Assembly (NCBI GenBank): GCA_900618425.1
Contig: UZAN01039647.1
Location: 1 to 64,000, forward strand
Length of the DNA stretch: 64,000 nucleotides
Reading direction: 5' to 3'
DNA from: Echinostoma caproni
Lineage: Eukaryota > Platyhelminthes > Trematoda > Plagiorchiida > Echinostomatidae
The notes under the pieces are model-generated. The model did not search any database, was not told the DNA's origin, and saw only the letters and a program-made list of their open reading frames with translations. The position numbers and the translations under genes were made by a program. This document shows positions 33,221 through 46,200 of the stretch, piece by piece. The first letter of the stretch is position 1; every line of letters starts with the position of its first letter.

Positions 33221-35112
33221 AAGTACATATTTGGTATGCTTTGATCGATTATTTTTTCTCGCATTTGCCAAACGACGTTCAACTGAGCTCGTCAAAAATA
33301 AAAGGAATCGAAGTTTGTTCGATGTTTCGCAATGACTATTGTAGTCCTTAACTTCAACAATTCTTTTGGAGTCAAGAGAAAATAAGCACGTAATTTCCAG
33401 TTCATAAACACATGAATACATAGGCGATATCCTGGTAACCATGTGCTTCAGCTTTGTAAATTTTTCTACTCCCGATTACCCCAAGTTTGCATCAACGGTC
33501 TTTTGTTTGAGTAAGAGTCAGCTTTATGTGCAGTCAGACTGAGCAAATGATGTTCTGTTCATCCTGAGACTGCGATTCTCTCGCATTATTTATTTAACAT
33601 TGGGACCAAGAAATAAACGGTACCCTCATTATCGCTCGGCAATCGCGGAGTTGTTTCGCTATGGCTTCAGGGCATATCAACGAGGTCATGTCTAAATACC
33701 GAAGTCATACGGCTGTGTCGGAGCAAAAGAACCCCCTTTCAAAGGTACTGAAGGAAAAGAGTGCTATCGTTTCACAGCTGTCATTTGTTGTGTTGATGCA
33801 TGCGTTTGCTAGGTGATGAAAGAGTGAGGCAGAAAATAATTATTCTAATGAATTCAAACGGATCCAGGCTAGGTTTGTCTCCACCCTAGCTTAGAACATA
33901 GCAACCGTTGCTTGCGCAACGACAAAATTAATGTAAACTAGAATCGCAATGAGCTATTGTGATTCAGATGTTTAAATTACCGTTGTACAAGCTCTCCTTA
34001 CAACCAAGGTTCGACCAGATTTTATTTGTCAGTGGAGACTAATAGGTAGAAATATCCCTAAAGTGTAATGAGTCAGTACCTGTTTGCCAAACCGTACACG
34101 AATCCTATCGCAGCAGAAGGAATCGCTTCGGGTGACTGTGCAAATTCTTTGTTGACCTATTTAGTGCGTGAAATGAATGCAAAGCAGGCTAGTAAAATGT
34201 ATTTGCAACATTCGGTTTGCACCTCCAATAAAACTTAGCGCAATAAAGTGGTTTTCTATAAATTGGCTGCTTACTTTCCGCTGAAAACTGCTGAATTTTG
34301 GTGAAGTTCCTGGTACTGCAGGGATAAGGTTGTTGATGCGTAAGACTGCAGCGCTTTTCGTGGTCCAAGAAGATTCGGGACCGCAGTGTATAGTCCTTAT
34401 AACAAATAGTTAAACCTATTTTGGTTTACGCAAAATGAAGAGAGATGATCAGCTTATCAATGGTTTAGAATCGTTTATCGTTCGGGTCATAGGACATGAG
34501 AGAACCGCATTGAACCCAGCTGAATAGCACACCTACGATAGTGTGCATAACCAAGTCCCGGGTTTGAAACGAAATGATGAGTTACGATGATTTCAACCTG
34601 GATTTCCTCTGCTTTTCAGCGCTTATATGTACATACCGAAGAAACGGCCAGTCCAAATGAATTCAACAAACACCACGATGCCTTTGGTTGAACAGTGGTA
34701 TTCATTTTATATTTGACTTCAATGGCACCCTAAAGACTTGCAAACGTTTTTCAGATACACATGAAATCCAAAATTTTGTTTAAAACTCGAAAAATATCAC
34801 TACACCGAATGCAATAGTAAAAGCTTTTAACCATCTATTACACTGTGAAATTATCTGTAAGGTGAAAACCGAACTTAAATGTTTTGTAGATTCTATGCGA
34901 ACATGTCGTGAGGAAAATAGTGATAAAATAACGGGGATGCAGAGATGTTTATGAATACGAACAACGCTATCCTCATTCTTCACTGTCACTGACCACGTGG
35001 TCTGAAAATCAAATAAACAACTCAATGAAAAGTAGCGATCTGAATGGTTTCGTGCACGTGCTCTCTAGGAATGTTTTTTATCAATACGATACCCACGGTA
35101 AAATCATGAGGA

Positions 35113-35382
35113 ATGAGTAAATTGATGTTGTACATCATTACTCTTGTTTGTTCGATTTCGGCTGAAGTTCAAATGAAGAAACATCGTACATTCAGTGAGC
35201 ATATCGTGTATGAAGCATGTCCGCTCACATCTGACAAAACACTTCATACACCCGGTACTTGTTTGTTGTCAGCCGTTTGGAATGCAACCGGTTCAAGTCC
35301 ATGCAGGTCCAGAGAGCCCGATACATTTTCTGATAGAACGTCTTACTCGAAGCAGCTTTGCATTGAGTTTCATAAATCATAA
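35113..35382 (+). CDS. Candidate small secreted protein (89 codons), unverified
   Basis: This ORF starts MSKLMLYIITLVCSISAEVQ, a plausible signal peptide with a hydrophobic core and a cleavage-like SISA-E site. The remaining 70 residues hold four cysteines and one N-x-T sequon (NAT) and match no family I know. An AATAAA follows the stop within about 15 bases (35388-35393). The ORF lies in a Notch intron on the opposite strand. A chance ORF is the main alternative: an AT-rich intron readily gives a hydrophobic N-terminus, and there is no second line of evidence. Confidence 0.22.
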   Translation: MSKLMLYIITLVCSISAEVQMKKHRTFSEHIVYEACPLTSDKTLHTPGTCLLSAVWNATGSSPCRSREPDTFSDRTSYSKQLCIEFHKS

Positions 35383-36229
35383 ATAAATTATTACTAAAGT
35401 TCATTTAACGATAAACTGTGTATGCAAAAAATCTCAATCAAGTTGTGTCATAAAGTCAAGTGCAAATAATCATAATCATCACATTTCAAAACATTTCGTC
35501 CATTCTGGGTCAGTGTCAATCCACTGCAATGCTGTCGATTATGGTGGGCGAGGGGGAAAGTCGGGAATGTCGACTGACCAAAGTGAAGAAATTTGATTCA
35601 GTGTAACAGGTTTGAATTTGTAGCACTTAGTTTATCTACCGGTGTGACTTTAAGCAGTTCAAATCTCAAGTGGTCTAACCAGTTTATGTAAAATGCAACC
35701 CCATATTTGGGATGGTTCACAGGATGTCAGTTGCATAGCGATACATTTTCGAATGGAAAACGAATAGAATAAACCAACGTTAAACAAGAATGAATAGCCT
35801 AACCGTACCAACATATGGCATAAAACAAAAGTATTCAAAACAATTTCAGGGCAAAAAAACTAAATAATTGTATACCGCATCAGTCGGTGCGGCGGACAAT
35901 CAGAATCGTGTCGACCATTGCATTTTAGTGGGCTAGGTAGTGATAAGTGGGTTAGTGCTCGAATAACTCAGTTTTGTCTAACTGTCTTCCGTACCCAACC
36001 CTCTCCCTTTACTCCTTCATTTGACCGGTAACATTCCCTCGGACAACTCGTTCGTCACTCGCCAAAGTTTCTTTCGTAGTTTCGCTGTAAGTAATGTATC
36101 ACGGAATGGATTTTACACTGTGAAGCCTCGTCAATCACTGAAAATCGAGGGCTTTCAATGTTAGGACTCTGATGCAAGTGAGTCAATCACCGTGGCTGAT
36201 GTGTACAATATACTCTTAAAAAACTGATG

Positions 36230-36890
36230 TTTGTTGCATATCAAAGAAGCAAATCCGGAATCCCAGTACCATAAGCTACTTAAGTGCACCGGACGTGTCC
36301 TCGAGGTACTTTCTCCGCACATCAGGGACGACGACGCCCATTCAGCAACCCGGCGTGACGTAATCAGTGTACTCAATAATACACTTGAGGTGTCAATAAT
36401 CGATCGGATCTCCGTCAATAGTCGTGTTTTGTGCTATGTCGGCTCCAAGGGTCTATCAGCGTCCAAAAGGGAAGCAACACCAAAAAAAATTTTCATCATC
36501 TCAGCGTATGCACCGATCAACTGTAGCTTTCATGCACAAAATGAAGAGTTCTATAATGAATTCACCGAATATATTCTGTTGACCCGAAACTCCGATGTGG
36601 TTGGGCTCGCAGGTGACTTAACCGCACAAATTGGAAGCTTACCTAGGCGGTCGTTGGGCACTGTCCTACCAACGAACAGATGCTGCCGATCAATTTCATT
36701 TCTAAGCAGGTCACTATCAGTTCCTTTTCAGCAACAACTTCTGCCACAGCAATCAACGGACAGTAGCGTGGTGCTCCAATTCAACTGGTACACTAACTAG
36801 AATCTATCATATAGCAGTTAGCTACCGTTGGCGTATTTTTAATTAAACACGGAGTGTTTTACAGCAAAAGTTATAAACTGCATAATCAAT
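36230..36890 (+). mobile_element. RTE-clade LINE, endonuclease part (5' of a nested insertion)
   Basis: Translation gives IDRISVNSRVLCYVGSKG, then FIISAYAPINCSFHAQNEEF and YILLTRNSDVVGLAGDLTAQ, aligning with the 'VSAYAPTDCSSD..KD.FY..L' and 'VVVAGDFNAQ' endonuclease motifs of trematode RTE elements. In a shifted frame YHIAVSYRWR aligns with 'DHIAISYRWR', the end of the domain. The conserved D of GDFNAQ is kept, but F-N is changed to L-T. The element resumes at about 38015. Confidence 0.8.
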
Positions 36891-36899
36891 AATATAGTG

Positions 36900-38012
36900 T
36901 AAGAGGGCGGTATTTGAGGGAACATTCAAGTAAAAATCAATTTTGCAATCCTGCTTTTGAAAAAGGTAAGGTTATAAGAGCTTAAGAACACGGAAATGGG
37001 AAATGTTTCACAATTTCGCTGTCCTAGAGAAAAAAAGATCCAAAGATAGAAGTTGGACATCTGGCGATAGAAACCTAATAAGGGTAACTATCCGCTTGAG
37101 AACGAGATGAGCGAGAAAAGGTCAATGGAAGGGGAACTGCTGAGGCTAGTTTTGAAGAAGTCAAAATAGTAGCGATAGAAATGAGATAACTAAGTATATG
37201 CCCGGCGGTGGGAAAGTAACTGCGGGTTGGAAGTTACAGACGGCTGATCGATCAGCCGGATGGCCTTACGTTGAACACGGTCGAGGAGATAAAGAGTGGA
37301 ATACGAAGCTCCACCCCGCACATGACTGCACTGTTCGAGCATCGAGCTGATTTGCATAAAAGAAGGTGCTTGGGTGTAAAGAAACGCTTTGCGTGGCTTA
37401 GAAAACCGACTTTGCGCGCAGCGCGGGTGGCAAGTGTAGAAACAAAACGGGACCAACAGAGAGCAGAATTGATGGATAGTCACTGCAGGGAGAAAGAATT
37501 TGTGGAACGAATGGGCAAAGAGTCAGAAGTCAATTGAGGAGAATAAGGGACATGTTTAAGATAGACTGAGAGGAGAGAAGTTTGGAATCATTGAAACACA
37601 TATGGTTGGTAGAACCCCATACGGAGATCGGTTCGTGATCGGAAGCAAGAGAAGCACTAATGACACTGCTAATGTGATCAATATTGATAGTCACTTGATG
37701 GAGTGTGGGGTAAGAAAGAGAACAATAGAGTAGCATCATCGGTAAGGTATTGGATGGAATTAGAGGTTTTGGACAGAAGATTGCTAACAAATAAAAGAAA
37801 GAGGGTGAGAGAAAGTACGGAACCTTGTGAAACACCAGTTTTCACAGGAAATGACCGAGATAGGACCCCATCTACTCGGACGGAGGTGGTTCGTATACTG
37901 GAGAAACATCGGTGCCATGATGATGAAGACTGGTGAAATCCGAACGTGGTTAATTTTAATAGCAAAGAAGCACAGGTCCGATTGAACCACCTGCGTTGAA
38001 TCTCACCACTCA
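36900..38012 (-). mobile_element. APE-type LINE fragment nested inside the RTE copy
   Basis: Read on the minus strand from 38012, the motifs are FGFHQSSSSW, TTSVRVDGVLSRSFPVKTGV, SQGSVLSLTLFLLFVSNLLS, LTDDATLLFSF, then distal HVRGGASYSTLYLLDRVQRK and AIRLIDQPSVTSNPQ, and finally FLSPDVQLLSLDLFFSRTAK. This is the same family as the LINE at 30600-33220 (shared RVD.VLS.PFPV, DRVQRK.IRL). It is 5' truncated at the reverse-transcriptase entry and ends near 36900, between two parts of one RTE element. Confidence 0.8.
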
Positions 38013-38660
38013 TTAGCTTTGATACAGTTCAGGTATTGGAAATCTGATGAGTCAGTAGCACTGATTGAGAAATCCCGATTTCCCGGAATGAAAGCAGAGA
38101 TAAATCGTATCTGCAACGTCAGCTCACGACGAGCCTTAAGAAAGATCGTGAAAAGATCGTGGGAAACAGCAACAAGTCAAATAGAAGTAGCAGCTGTATC
38201 AAGGATTAGGCAAGGACTGTTCTAACTGATACACAGCCCGGGACGCAGGTGGACCACAGTTGGTGAAACAATCTTCGATAAGAATGGGCAAGTTATTCAC
38301 AGTAAAAGGCAACAGCTTGACCGGTGGACGGAGTACTTCAATGGNAACTAGATTATGTGGTCTGTTGTAATTGGGGCGAAGTGGGAAAAGTCATGTAAAC
38401 CTCCTACTGAAGCGGACGTAAGATATTTTATCCAAGACCTGAAGAAAGAAAAAACAATTTTCGGGTAGAAGAAATTCATTTCCTAGTGATTTTCGACAAT
38501 CGACAATCGTAGCCTGACCCAGGTGGGATGGAGTCATCAGGTTGGTAACCCCAGAAGTGAATCGTCTGCTGTTTGTGAATGCATAGAATACGAACTCGCT
38601 AGCAAATAGAATTCATATCATTGGGCTCCGTTGGTCAAGACACACTTTTCGTATATCTAA
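38013..38660 (+). mobile_element. RTE-clade LINE, continuation after the nested insertion
   Basis: The sequence resumes with YWKSDESVALIEKSRFPGMK and RKIVKRSWETATSQIEVAAV, then RRWTTVGETIFDKNGQVIHS and QLDRWTEYFNG, which align with the 'ISDRTVALLKSRR', 'PVSETIKDRNGLTIS' and 'LDRWAEYFEEQL' stretches between endonuclease and reverse transcriptase in RTE elements. PPTEADVRYFIQDLKKEK follows. An N lies at 38345. The order relative to 36230-36890 is right for one interrupted copy. Confidence 0.8.
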
Positions 38661-39047
38661 TTGTCACCTACTACACCACACCTTACGTGCAGAATGGAGA
38701 ATGCCTCGTAGAGGCCAGCGGATGACGTAGAGATGAAGCATGAAGAAACGCTCAGGGCGAATATGTAGAGCGAATTTTTCCTTGACTTACCTGACTGGAT
38801 GGTTGAAGATTGAAGGTCAAGGCAGCAAATTGACAACAGTAGTGATCTGCCTGTCACGTCTCATCAAACCACATTGCTTGAACTAGTGTGAATCCAAATT
38901 GTGTATTGCGTGACAATGAAAATTCACTATATTTACCTGCCTCTAAAAATGAGGCACAGTCCCCATCCTCCTTACACATTATCACAAAGGTTGCATTTAT
39001 TATCATTTGGACAGCGATCAGTGACGTCTGCTTCACTGGTCTACCCT

Positions 39048-39105
39048 GTACGATGATGATGATGATGACAATAATGATGATGATATTGTAGATGATGATG
39101 ATGAT
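39048..39105 (+). repeat. GAT microsatellite
   Basis: Imperfect GAT/GATGAC trinucleotide run within the large Notch intron. Confidence 0.9.
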
Positions 39106-39779
39106 TGCAGTGAAACAAAAATCATGGGAACAATGCTGAATAAAGTCCGTTTTACATAACCATCAGTTATATTTAATCTGCATTCGATCAGGTGTTGATA
39201 TTTGATACCAATAAGATTGGAATAAACAAATACTGTGAATAAAGTAATCTGGTGTGTATTTAAAAGACGCTATAGGAATCCGTGTGATAACCGAAAAGGA
39301 ACACTGAACGGCTGTTTACTTCTATTTGAAACTCGTCAGCAGTATATATCATTTGTCGCTGCCAAGATGATAACCGTGACTTTTTGTGTTCCTAGTGGAA
39401 ACCCAACCAGTAAGCTTCGCGGCTGAAGGTCAAAACCTTGGGCGAATGGCTCAATCATTTTTAAGATGAAAAAAATGCCCGGCGATCTGTATCGGTCATC
39501 AAGTCTTCGCTTTCAGAAATATTTTACTGGTGGGGAATGGGGGATCTCCCAGAGATTAAGCACCACATCCAAGATTATCAGCGGCAGCCGGTGTCCGCGA
39601 AAAGTCGAACGGGTTAAACCAAATACTAAATTTCTCTATTTATAGTTTGAGCGAATATTCATTGACCTAATAGGCATTATAATTCTCCCATATTTTTGAT
39701 TTATTCATCTCGGGAGTTTCAGTGAATAATTTCTCGTAAAGAAATTCTATTCAGCAATATAAAACCATTAGGAACCAAG

Positions 39780-41302
39780 ACATAAGTCATGGTCGATGTT
39801 GACAAACAATGTAGATCCATCGAATTCCAAATGCTTCAGGAAGAGCATTGCAGATTTTCTGCTCTCACCGACTCGAGTGAGAGTAAAAAGCCATATGGAT
39901 CTGTATTCAATTGTGGCCGATTCTCTGATGGAACACCTCGAAAGATACAACATTCTCTCGACAGCTCAACACGGGTTTAAGCAAAAGCGATCCTGCACCA
40001 CGAACCTGCTTCTTGTTTGAGATGAATGGACCAGTACAGTTGACGAAGGGGATGCGGTGGACGTGATTTACCTCGACTTCGCGAAAGCATTTGGTCGAGT
40101 GAATCACAAAATTTTGCTGCAGAAGCTCTATTATTATGGCGTTCGAGATTTCGCATTTGAGTGGATTAAAACATTCCTCGAACAACAAACCACATCAGTT
40201 CGTGTTTCTGATTCTGCATCCGGACCTATCAAAGCCACCCGCGGTGTTCCACAAGGGTCCGTACCCGGTCCCCGGCTGTTCCTCGCCTTCATAAACGATC
40301 TACCCAAAGTGTTAGGCTCAAAAACAATACTGTTTGCAGATGACGCCAATATCTGGAACACGGTAACAGAACCAAAGGGCTTCCAAACACTTCAGGAATC
40401 ACTCAATGCAGCTTATCAATGGTCTAAGAAGAAAGACATTGAATTTAATGTTTCTAAATGAAAAGTCATATCCCTACGCCACAAGCAATAATTCTCGTAT
40501 TTCCTCGGCAACCAGCAGCTACCACATACTTCTAGCGAAAAAGTCTTAGGTATTGTTGTTCAAGAGGATTTAAGCTGCTCCAACAACTGTGCTTCGTCTG
40601 CTGCTATGAAGAATATTGTCTTACTTCGGCTAGTCTTTGGTCGGTTTGAATCATCACTATTCCAACGTTTGCTATAAGCGTACATTCAACCGTATACAGA
40701 GTACGCCATCCAAACTTGGAGTCTATGGCTTCAACGCGATCGCAAGATGCTTGGGCGTCCACAAAGGATGGCCACCAAGATGGTCAAGGGATTCCATTAT
40801 CTGATATACGAGGAGAGACTGTGATGATTGGGACTATATTCTGCTCAGTACCGCCGAACTCGGGGAGACTTGATTTTGACGTATCAAACACTGCAGAACC
40901 AAAACCATCCGTGTCGATCGCTGCTCATGTTATCAAAAAATGTACACCTAAGGGGACATCGTTTCAAACTAATGATTCCTAAGTGTCGACTGGATTGCCG
41001 GTGCCAGTCTTTTGATGTAAGATTATGCAGATCTTGGAATGCCCTTCCATCTCACGTCGTTTGTGCACCCACTATTGAATCTTTCAAGCACAGACTCGAC
41101 GAAACCTTGGCACACCTCACATTCGTATACTAAAAGTAAACGGAAATTCACTGTAGCCTACATTCTCTATTATCTCTTACCCGGAACTATATGTGACTCC
41201 TTTTTCGATGTGTAACGATTCATCTGTGTAAATGTCCTATGGGACAAGAGAAGCACCAGCTTGTAAGTTATTCCCATAATAAAACTTTGACTTTGACTTT
41301 GT
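39780..41302 (+). mobile_element. CR1-like LINE, 3' half
   Basis: Reading across frames: SIVADSLMEHLERYNILSTA, QHGFKQKRSCTTNLLLV, then the open block 40057-40461 with VIYLDFAKAFGRVNHKILLQ, RGVPQGSVPGPRLFLAFIND and TILFADDANIWN. The FADD catalytic motif is intact. A distal block reads LRGHRFKLMIPKCRLDCRCQ and RLCRSWNALPSHVVCAPTIE with SFKHRLDETLAHL, typical CR1 C-terminus. The 3' end carries a CTTTGA tandem tail (about 41285-41302). Stops separate the blocks, so the copy is inactive. It is distinct in sequence from the APE-type LINE at 30600. Confidence 0.88.
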
Positions 41303-43146
41303 ATAAATTCAATCACATAATGCACCGGAAAGCAAAACATGAACACTTATAAAATGAACTCTCTCCCAAGACGGAGCTGTCATCTTCACAGCTATTCAAC
41401 AGCTTTCGAATCCGATGGTGTTTGCAGATGTGTATTTCTTCGTGGCTTTTTTTAGTATTTCCTAATTCGTGAGATTGTCTTTCGACACATCAGGGTGCAG
41501 ACGAAGTAGAACTGCCTCAATTATGGGAGTTTTCCAAAATATCAAGTAAGCGAAAACCAGTAGTAAATTATACTTTGGGAAAGATATTTGTATTCACAAA
41601 TGAATGCTAGCATGCATAATGCATAACAACTCAGTTGTCTGTGGAAATCCAACAGAATTATGACAGCTTTGCTGATAACCTGTTTTCTAAAAGCCCATCA
41701 GATGTGTTTCACAGCTCCGAAAAATTGGTGAAGCTCATTGGTAAGTGGAATAGTGTACAATAAAGTAGTAGGTTTTCAGACCATCTTGAATAAAATAGTA
41801 CATTGAAGCGTTTCCTATTGGTTATAATATTGAAACTTCCGCATTTCTAATGTGGTGGGTATATAACAAAATTTAATTCAATAAACTAGACATTTAGTCA
41901 TCAAAAGGGATATAAAACGCTAAAAATCGTCATCAAACCTATTGCTCACCTATCTATGGCGGATTGGAGCTGACGGATTAAACGTTTTATTATCAAACAC
42001 ACAAATGTGTCACCGGTATTGTAAACGTGACTAATGGGGTCAGCTGAGGATACAGGCCCCAATCAAATAATAATTCATAATTTGAATAAAAGCGGTTTTT
42101 CGTTCAACCTTTCTGATAATAATCACCCAAACAAATTAACCGGGGAGTGAAGTCAATTCCACAGTCTGCGTACGTGGGCGTCAGCAGCGGGCCTTCGTAA
42201 ACTTCCAATTTCATGTAACGCGCACCAGCATACTGTAGAAGTCCTAGTAAAGCGTACCGCTTTCATCCTAAGGTTTTAAAAATCTCCATATCAAGAGATT
42301 CATCTACGTTTGATGGTTGAAGGTAGTAAGTTACTCCGAGTTATTTGCTTTCACCAACTCTGTCGTTTGACTCTCTAAATTTTGGTTGGTGCTTCCAGAA
42401 CAAAGGATTTAATTAAATTTTGAGGACAGGTTGTGTGTATCTGTCAATAAGAATAAGCCGACACAATAGTACAGAATCGCTGGGGTCGCTTGTACATATT
42501 ACTTAAGGAGATGTAGCGGACATGGATATTCACATGAGCTTCTCTGTCTTCAGTGTGTGTTTGTGTATGTGAAGTGACTGCAGAAGATTTTCCAGCTTGT
42601 ATCGACGTTGCACAGGATCTTACACCATTAGAATATCCCACCTCACTGATTCGTTCAATTCATAAGGATTTAGTTATGCCTTTTAGCTTCAGTCTACAAA
42701 TCTAGTTCCCCTGCTTAAATTGGAAATGGTATTACTTGAAATAAAAGGATTATGGTTCTGAACTTTTATTGCAGAGATTGGGTAATTCAAAAGGAACGCC
42801 GCTTCTCCTTTCTATCGGTGCTTGTTCATTGCAAAGTATAATCACGGTAATCATGCCTCATCTGCTGATTTGTTGACGTTTAATGAAAGAGATGAAGGCA
42901 GTATAGTCGTCATTCAGTTGCCCTTCACCTCTGTAATGTGCTTGTCAAAACAGGAAATCGTGAAAGGCGCATGCACTTGTTTTGCAGGAGGAAAAACAGT
43001 ATGGCATTTGCAACAGATCGATGGGTGATTCCTAACTTTTCTGGTGAAATGTGTACATAATTTCTTTGCAAACGCACATCTTAAAACACGTTCGCGTAGG
43101 GGCGCACAAAGATGAGCGAATAAATGTATACACATGAGCAACTCAC

Positions 43147-43277
43147 CAATTCGCACCGTTCCCCCTGGTACCACGTAGGACATTCACAGGTGAACCGGCC
43201 AAGAACGTCCGCTTGACATGAGCCCCCATTTTCACACGGCTTAGATTTGCATGGATTCGTATATTCGCAGTTTTGAC
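43147..43277 (-). CDS. Notch: Notch exon: one EGF repeat
   Basis: This short exon carries one EGF module: CEYTNPCKSKPCENGGSC, then the C4-C6 part CECPTWYQGERC. It opens with two bases that finish the glycine codon begun in the previous exon (acceptor CTACAG at 43278) and ends on a complete codon (donor TTG|GTGAGT at 43147/43146). The reading frame is open for only about 43 codons, so the exon is easy to miss beside two longer spurious ORFs in other frames of the same strand. The NPC, ENGGSC and CEC spacing is typical of Notch, Delta and Crumbs EGF repeats; assignment to Notch rests on the flanking exons and matching phases. Confidence 0.88.
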
Positions 43278-46200
43278 CTGTAGATTTATTTGCAGTGAAA
43301 TATCATACTGAGAGTATGTAAGTGTTTCCGTGTATCGTTGTATATATGTGTGAAGTGATAGTTGCACTTAAGCAGCGTACTTACAAAAGTATGCATTTTC
43401 ATACCCCTCCTTGCCACACCTCGTTTATCCTACACTCCCACGTGCACTTATACAGGAATCAAGTTGGTTTAACTCTACTTTGACACAATCACTTCAAAAG
43501 AGGAAGGGGTAGTGAGATACACAGATAGGGGAATGGAGCGAGTGAATGAATAAATGGTGGATACGGGTAGGTAGACGCTGACAAATGGAGTGTGCGCAAA
43601 ACTGTGCTGTGCTGTGCCTCGATGAACACTGCAAAACAAAACGATTTTGACCTTGACAGGCACAGATGTAAACAGCTGTCAGTTGTTTGTATAACGTCAG
43701 ATCTGCCGATCACCGGACGCGACAAGCTACCAGCATGACGACTGCTACTCGCATCACTACTACTGCTATTATTGCTGTCGAAGTGTAAGGTGCCTGAGAT
43801 ATGGGTCCCATGTGTGGGGTCTTCATTTCAATAATTTCCGTGGGCGGCTGAATGAAAACCCTGCGTGACACACTGACTGATATCACCATCCGCATCAGCC
43901 AGGCAGTTGGTATTCGTTCTCAAAAGTGCCGAGTGATCGTCTTATTAAAAAGCCACGTTAAGTAGTGATTCATTCGAAGAAAGGAGCAAACACTGGTTGT
44001 ATTTATTAGCGACCTATATCTGAAGAATACTGGTGGATGGTACTACTGCAAGTCAATCAATTGGTATACAGATATTTATCACAATACGCTGTCCCACTTC
44101 CGATGATAAGTTTGCGTAGGAATTATATCGTAATATATGTGCCAAAATCATAGACGGAAAGTATACCACCTTCCGGTAGTGTCGCAGATCAGCCTGCAAT
44201 CCAAAATGTTCCCGACAAACCGTGAGTAGTGGCACAGATTCATCAGTCTTATACATGATTAAGATGATGAGTAACACAAATTTTGCTTGGCTGTCTGATA
44301 TGCTACAAACCGTGAAAATTAAAGATAACAGAACAATTAAAACTGCTTGCTAAACTCTAATCTCTCTTGTTTTCAGTAAATCTTTATTTGGAAAGTATTT
44401 TTCGGAGCGTGCCATATCCTGAAAGGAAAAAATCTCCTATGAAAGTTGCAAACATGAGTGATAAGATCTAAATAAAATGTGCTGAAATCATCATTGAAAA
44501 TAGCTTTTCAGCTTATGTAAAATGAGACCGGGAACTTGTCAGCTACACTCGTGAACTACGAATAGAATAGAAAATCATTGAGGAGTTTGTATAATCCATT
44601 TTTGTTTTAGGTTCAAACTAAGACAAATGAAATTATTAAACAACTTTATTTTACTGATTTCTTTCATGATTATAAACCATGGCCATAATAACTGCTTATT
44701 TCTAGTTTACATGTCAGTTTATGAGTCGCGTATTTCAATCCTGAAACCCTGAGTGCGAATCTTCTGCTTGACTTGGAATGAGTACATTGGTCTTTTTGAA
44801 GTTTGCACAATTATTCCAAGCAAAATCAGTCGAAGCTTCTTCACAATCGACTACTCGAAACTGGGAAGAACATCAGAACATGCGATTCACTTATCCATCA
44901 GAATGAATGTATTTCCGTATTTTTGAATTGTTTACTAATCGTTTGTCTACGTTCCGACTATATTTTCAATGATTCATTTAGTCTCGATATTTATTTAAAT
45001 CCATCAGGATTGCTCACGTGGAATGGTACTGTCACCAGCATCAAATCCAGAAATTGTTTTTTTTCTCAGGAAATCTTAAGTGTTTGAGTTCTCCCTCACA
45101 CCAATGCGGAGGTATAGAACTTCAGTCTTGCCATTGCCACCCGACCTTTTAGACTCTATATGTTGCCCAGGCAGAACCAAAATAGTTGGAAACCCCTCAT
45201 ACCCAAAGGTTTAGGTGTACCTAAATATTCAATAAAATAAACAAAAATCAATTAAGTTTGCATAACTAGACATCGATATCAGTAAGTTCTTGATCTGTGA
45301 GGATATCCGTTTTAAACCTACCAGGGTCAGGCACTGACGAACGGTCTAAATGCGGTTCAACTCAATGAGCAACAAATCATGAGGATCTCTCCCGTGCACA
45401 CATGACTGACGTCCTCCTTTTCTCGACAGAATTTCAATAGCACTGTGCAAAGTTTCAAACTAATCAGAAAACATTAGACCAGACTGACCCCACATCTTGA
45501 GGTATCTGTTAACTAGTAACCTTAATCCCCTACTCTAGTTACTGACAATTGGTTTTAAAATAGGATTCGATCCCGTGTTAATCTCCACAAATTTCCGCTT
45601 ATTAGAGGCTTATTATTCCTCCCATTTTGTTTTACATTTGTTCAAGGAGGAACTTCATGGTCAACCAGCGGGCTGATAAAAAACACGAATTGTGGTCTAC
45701 TTAGACAAAGATGAAACAGCTTAATTAGTGGGTAATAACAAGCCGGATCTTGAAAACTACTAAAACACTTCAAAAATGAACTCGGAACGTTTGGACCTCA
45801 AATGCTAAAATACATAAGGAAATCAGCTTCTCAAGTTTCCAGATATTCCTTGCAGTCAGTATTGATCAAATTATGAGCCTGGTTTCTGTCCTTCTGTTAG
45901 GTGTTCACATGATGATTTCACTTATTATTTAAGGCAGAGTTATCTCTCTATTTTCGGTTTTCTTAACCATGTGCGAATTCTATTAGCCTCGTTTTGTTTT
46001 ATTATGTTCATTGTAAATGGAAGTCAATACACAGCGATCTTAAAAGTTGGAAACAAAAACGCAATCTCTATTCATTAAATTTTATTGCTTCCCAGAGGGG
46101 ACCGATAGGAATGAGAGATGGAAGCCATAGCAATTGATTGATGCAAATTTGATTTCATGGAACCACGAGGCGAATTAAAACTAACTGTTGTTTCTGTGTG

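Larger units (their letters stand above)
26819..43146 (-). other. Notch intron, 16.3 kb, main retroelement landing zone
   Basis: This is the longest visible intron. It contains an RTE-clade LINE (27270-28520), an APE-type LINE (30600-33220), a second RTE copy split by a nested LINE (36230-38660) and a CR1-like LINE (39780-41300), each listed separately. Apart from the nested piece, these run on the plus strand, antisense to Notch. Between them, 28521-30599, 33221-36229 and 41301-43146 show no gene I can support, apart from a small ORF at 35113-35382 and AT-rich microsatellite near 30220-30280. Confidence 0.7.

Noticed and set aside
42914..43367. Two longer minus-strand ORFs overlapping the single-EGF exon.
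   Set aside because: They are in other frames with no domain. The third frame holds a perfect six-cysteine EGF with matching splice phases.
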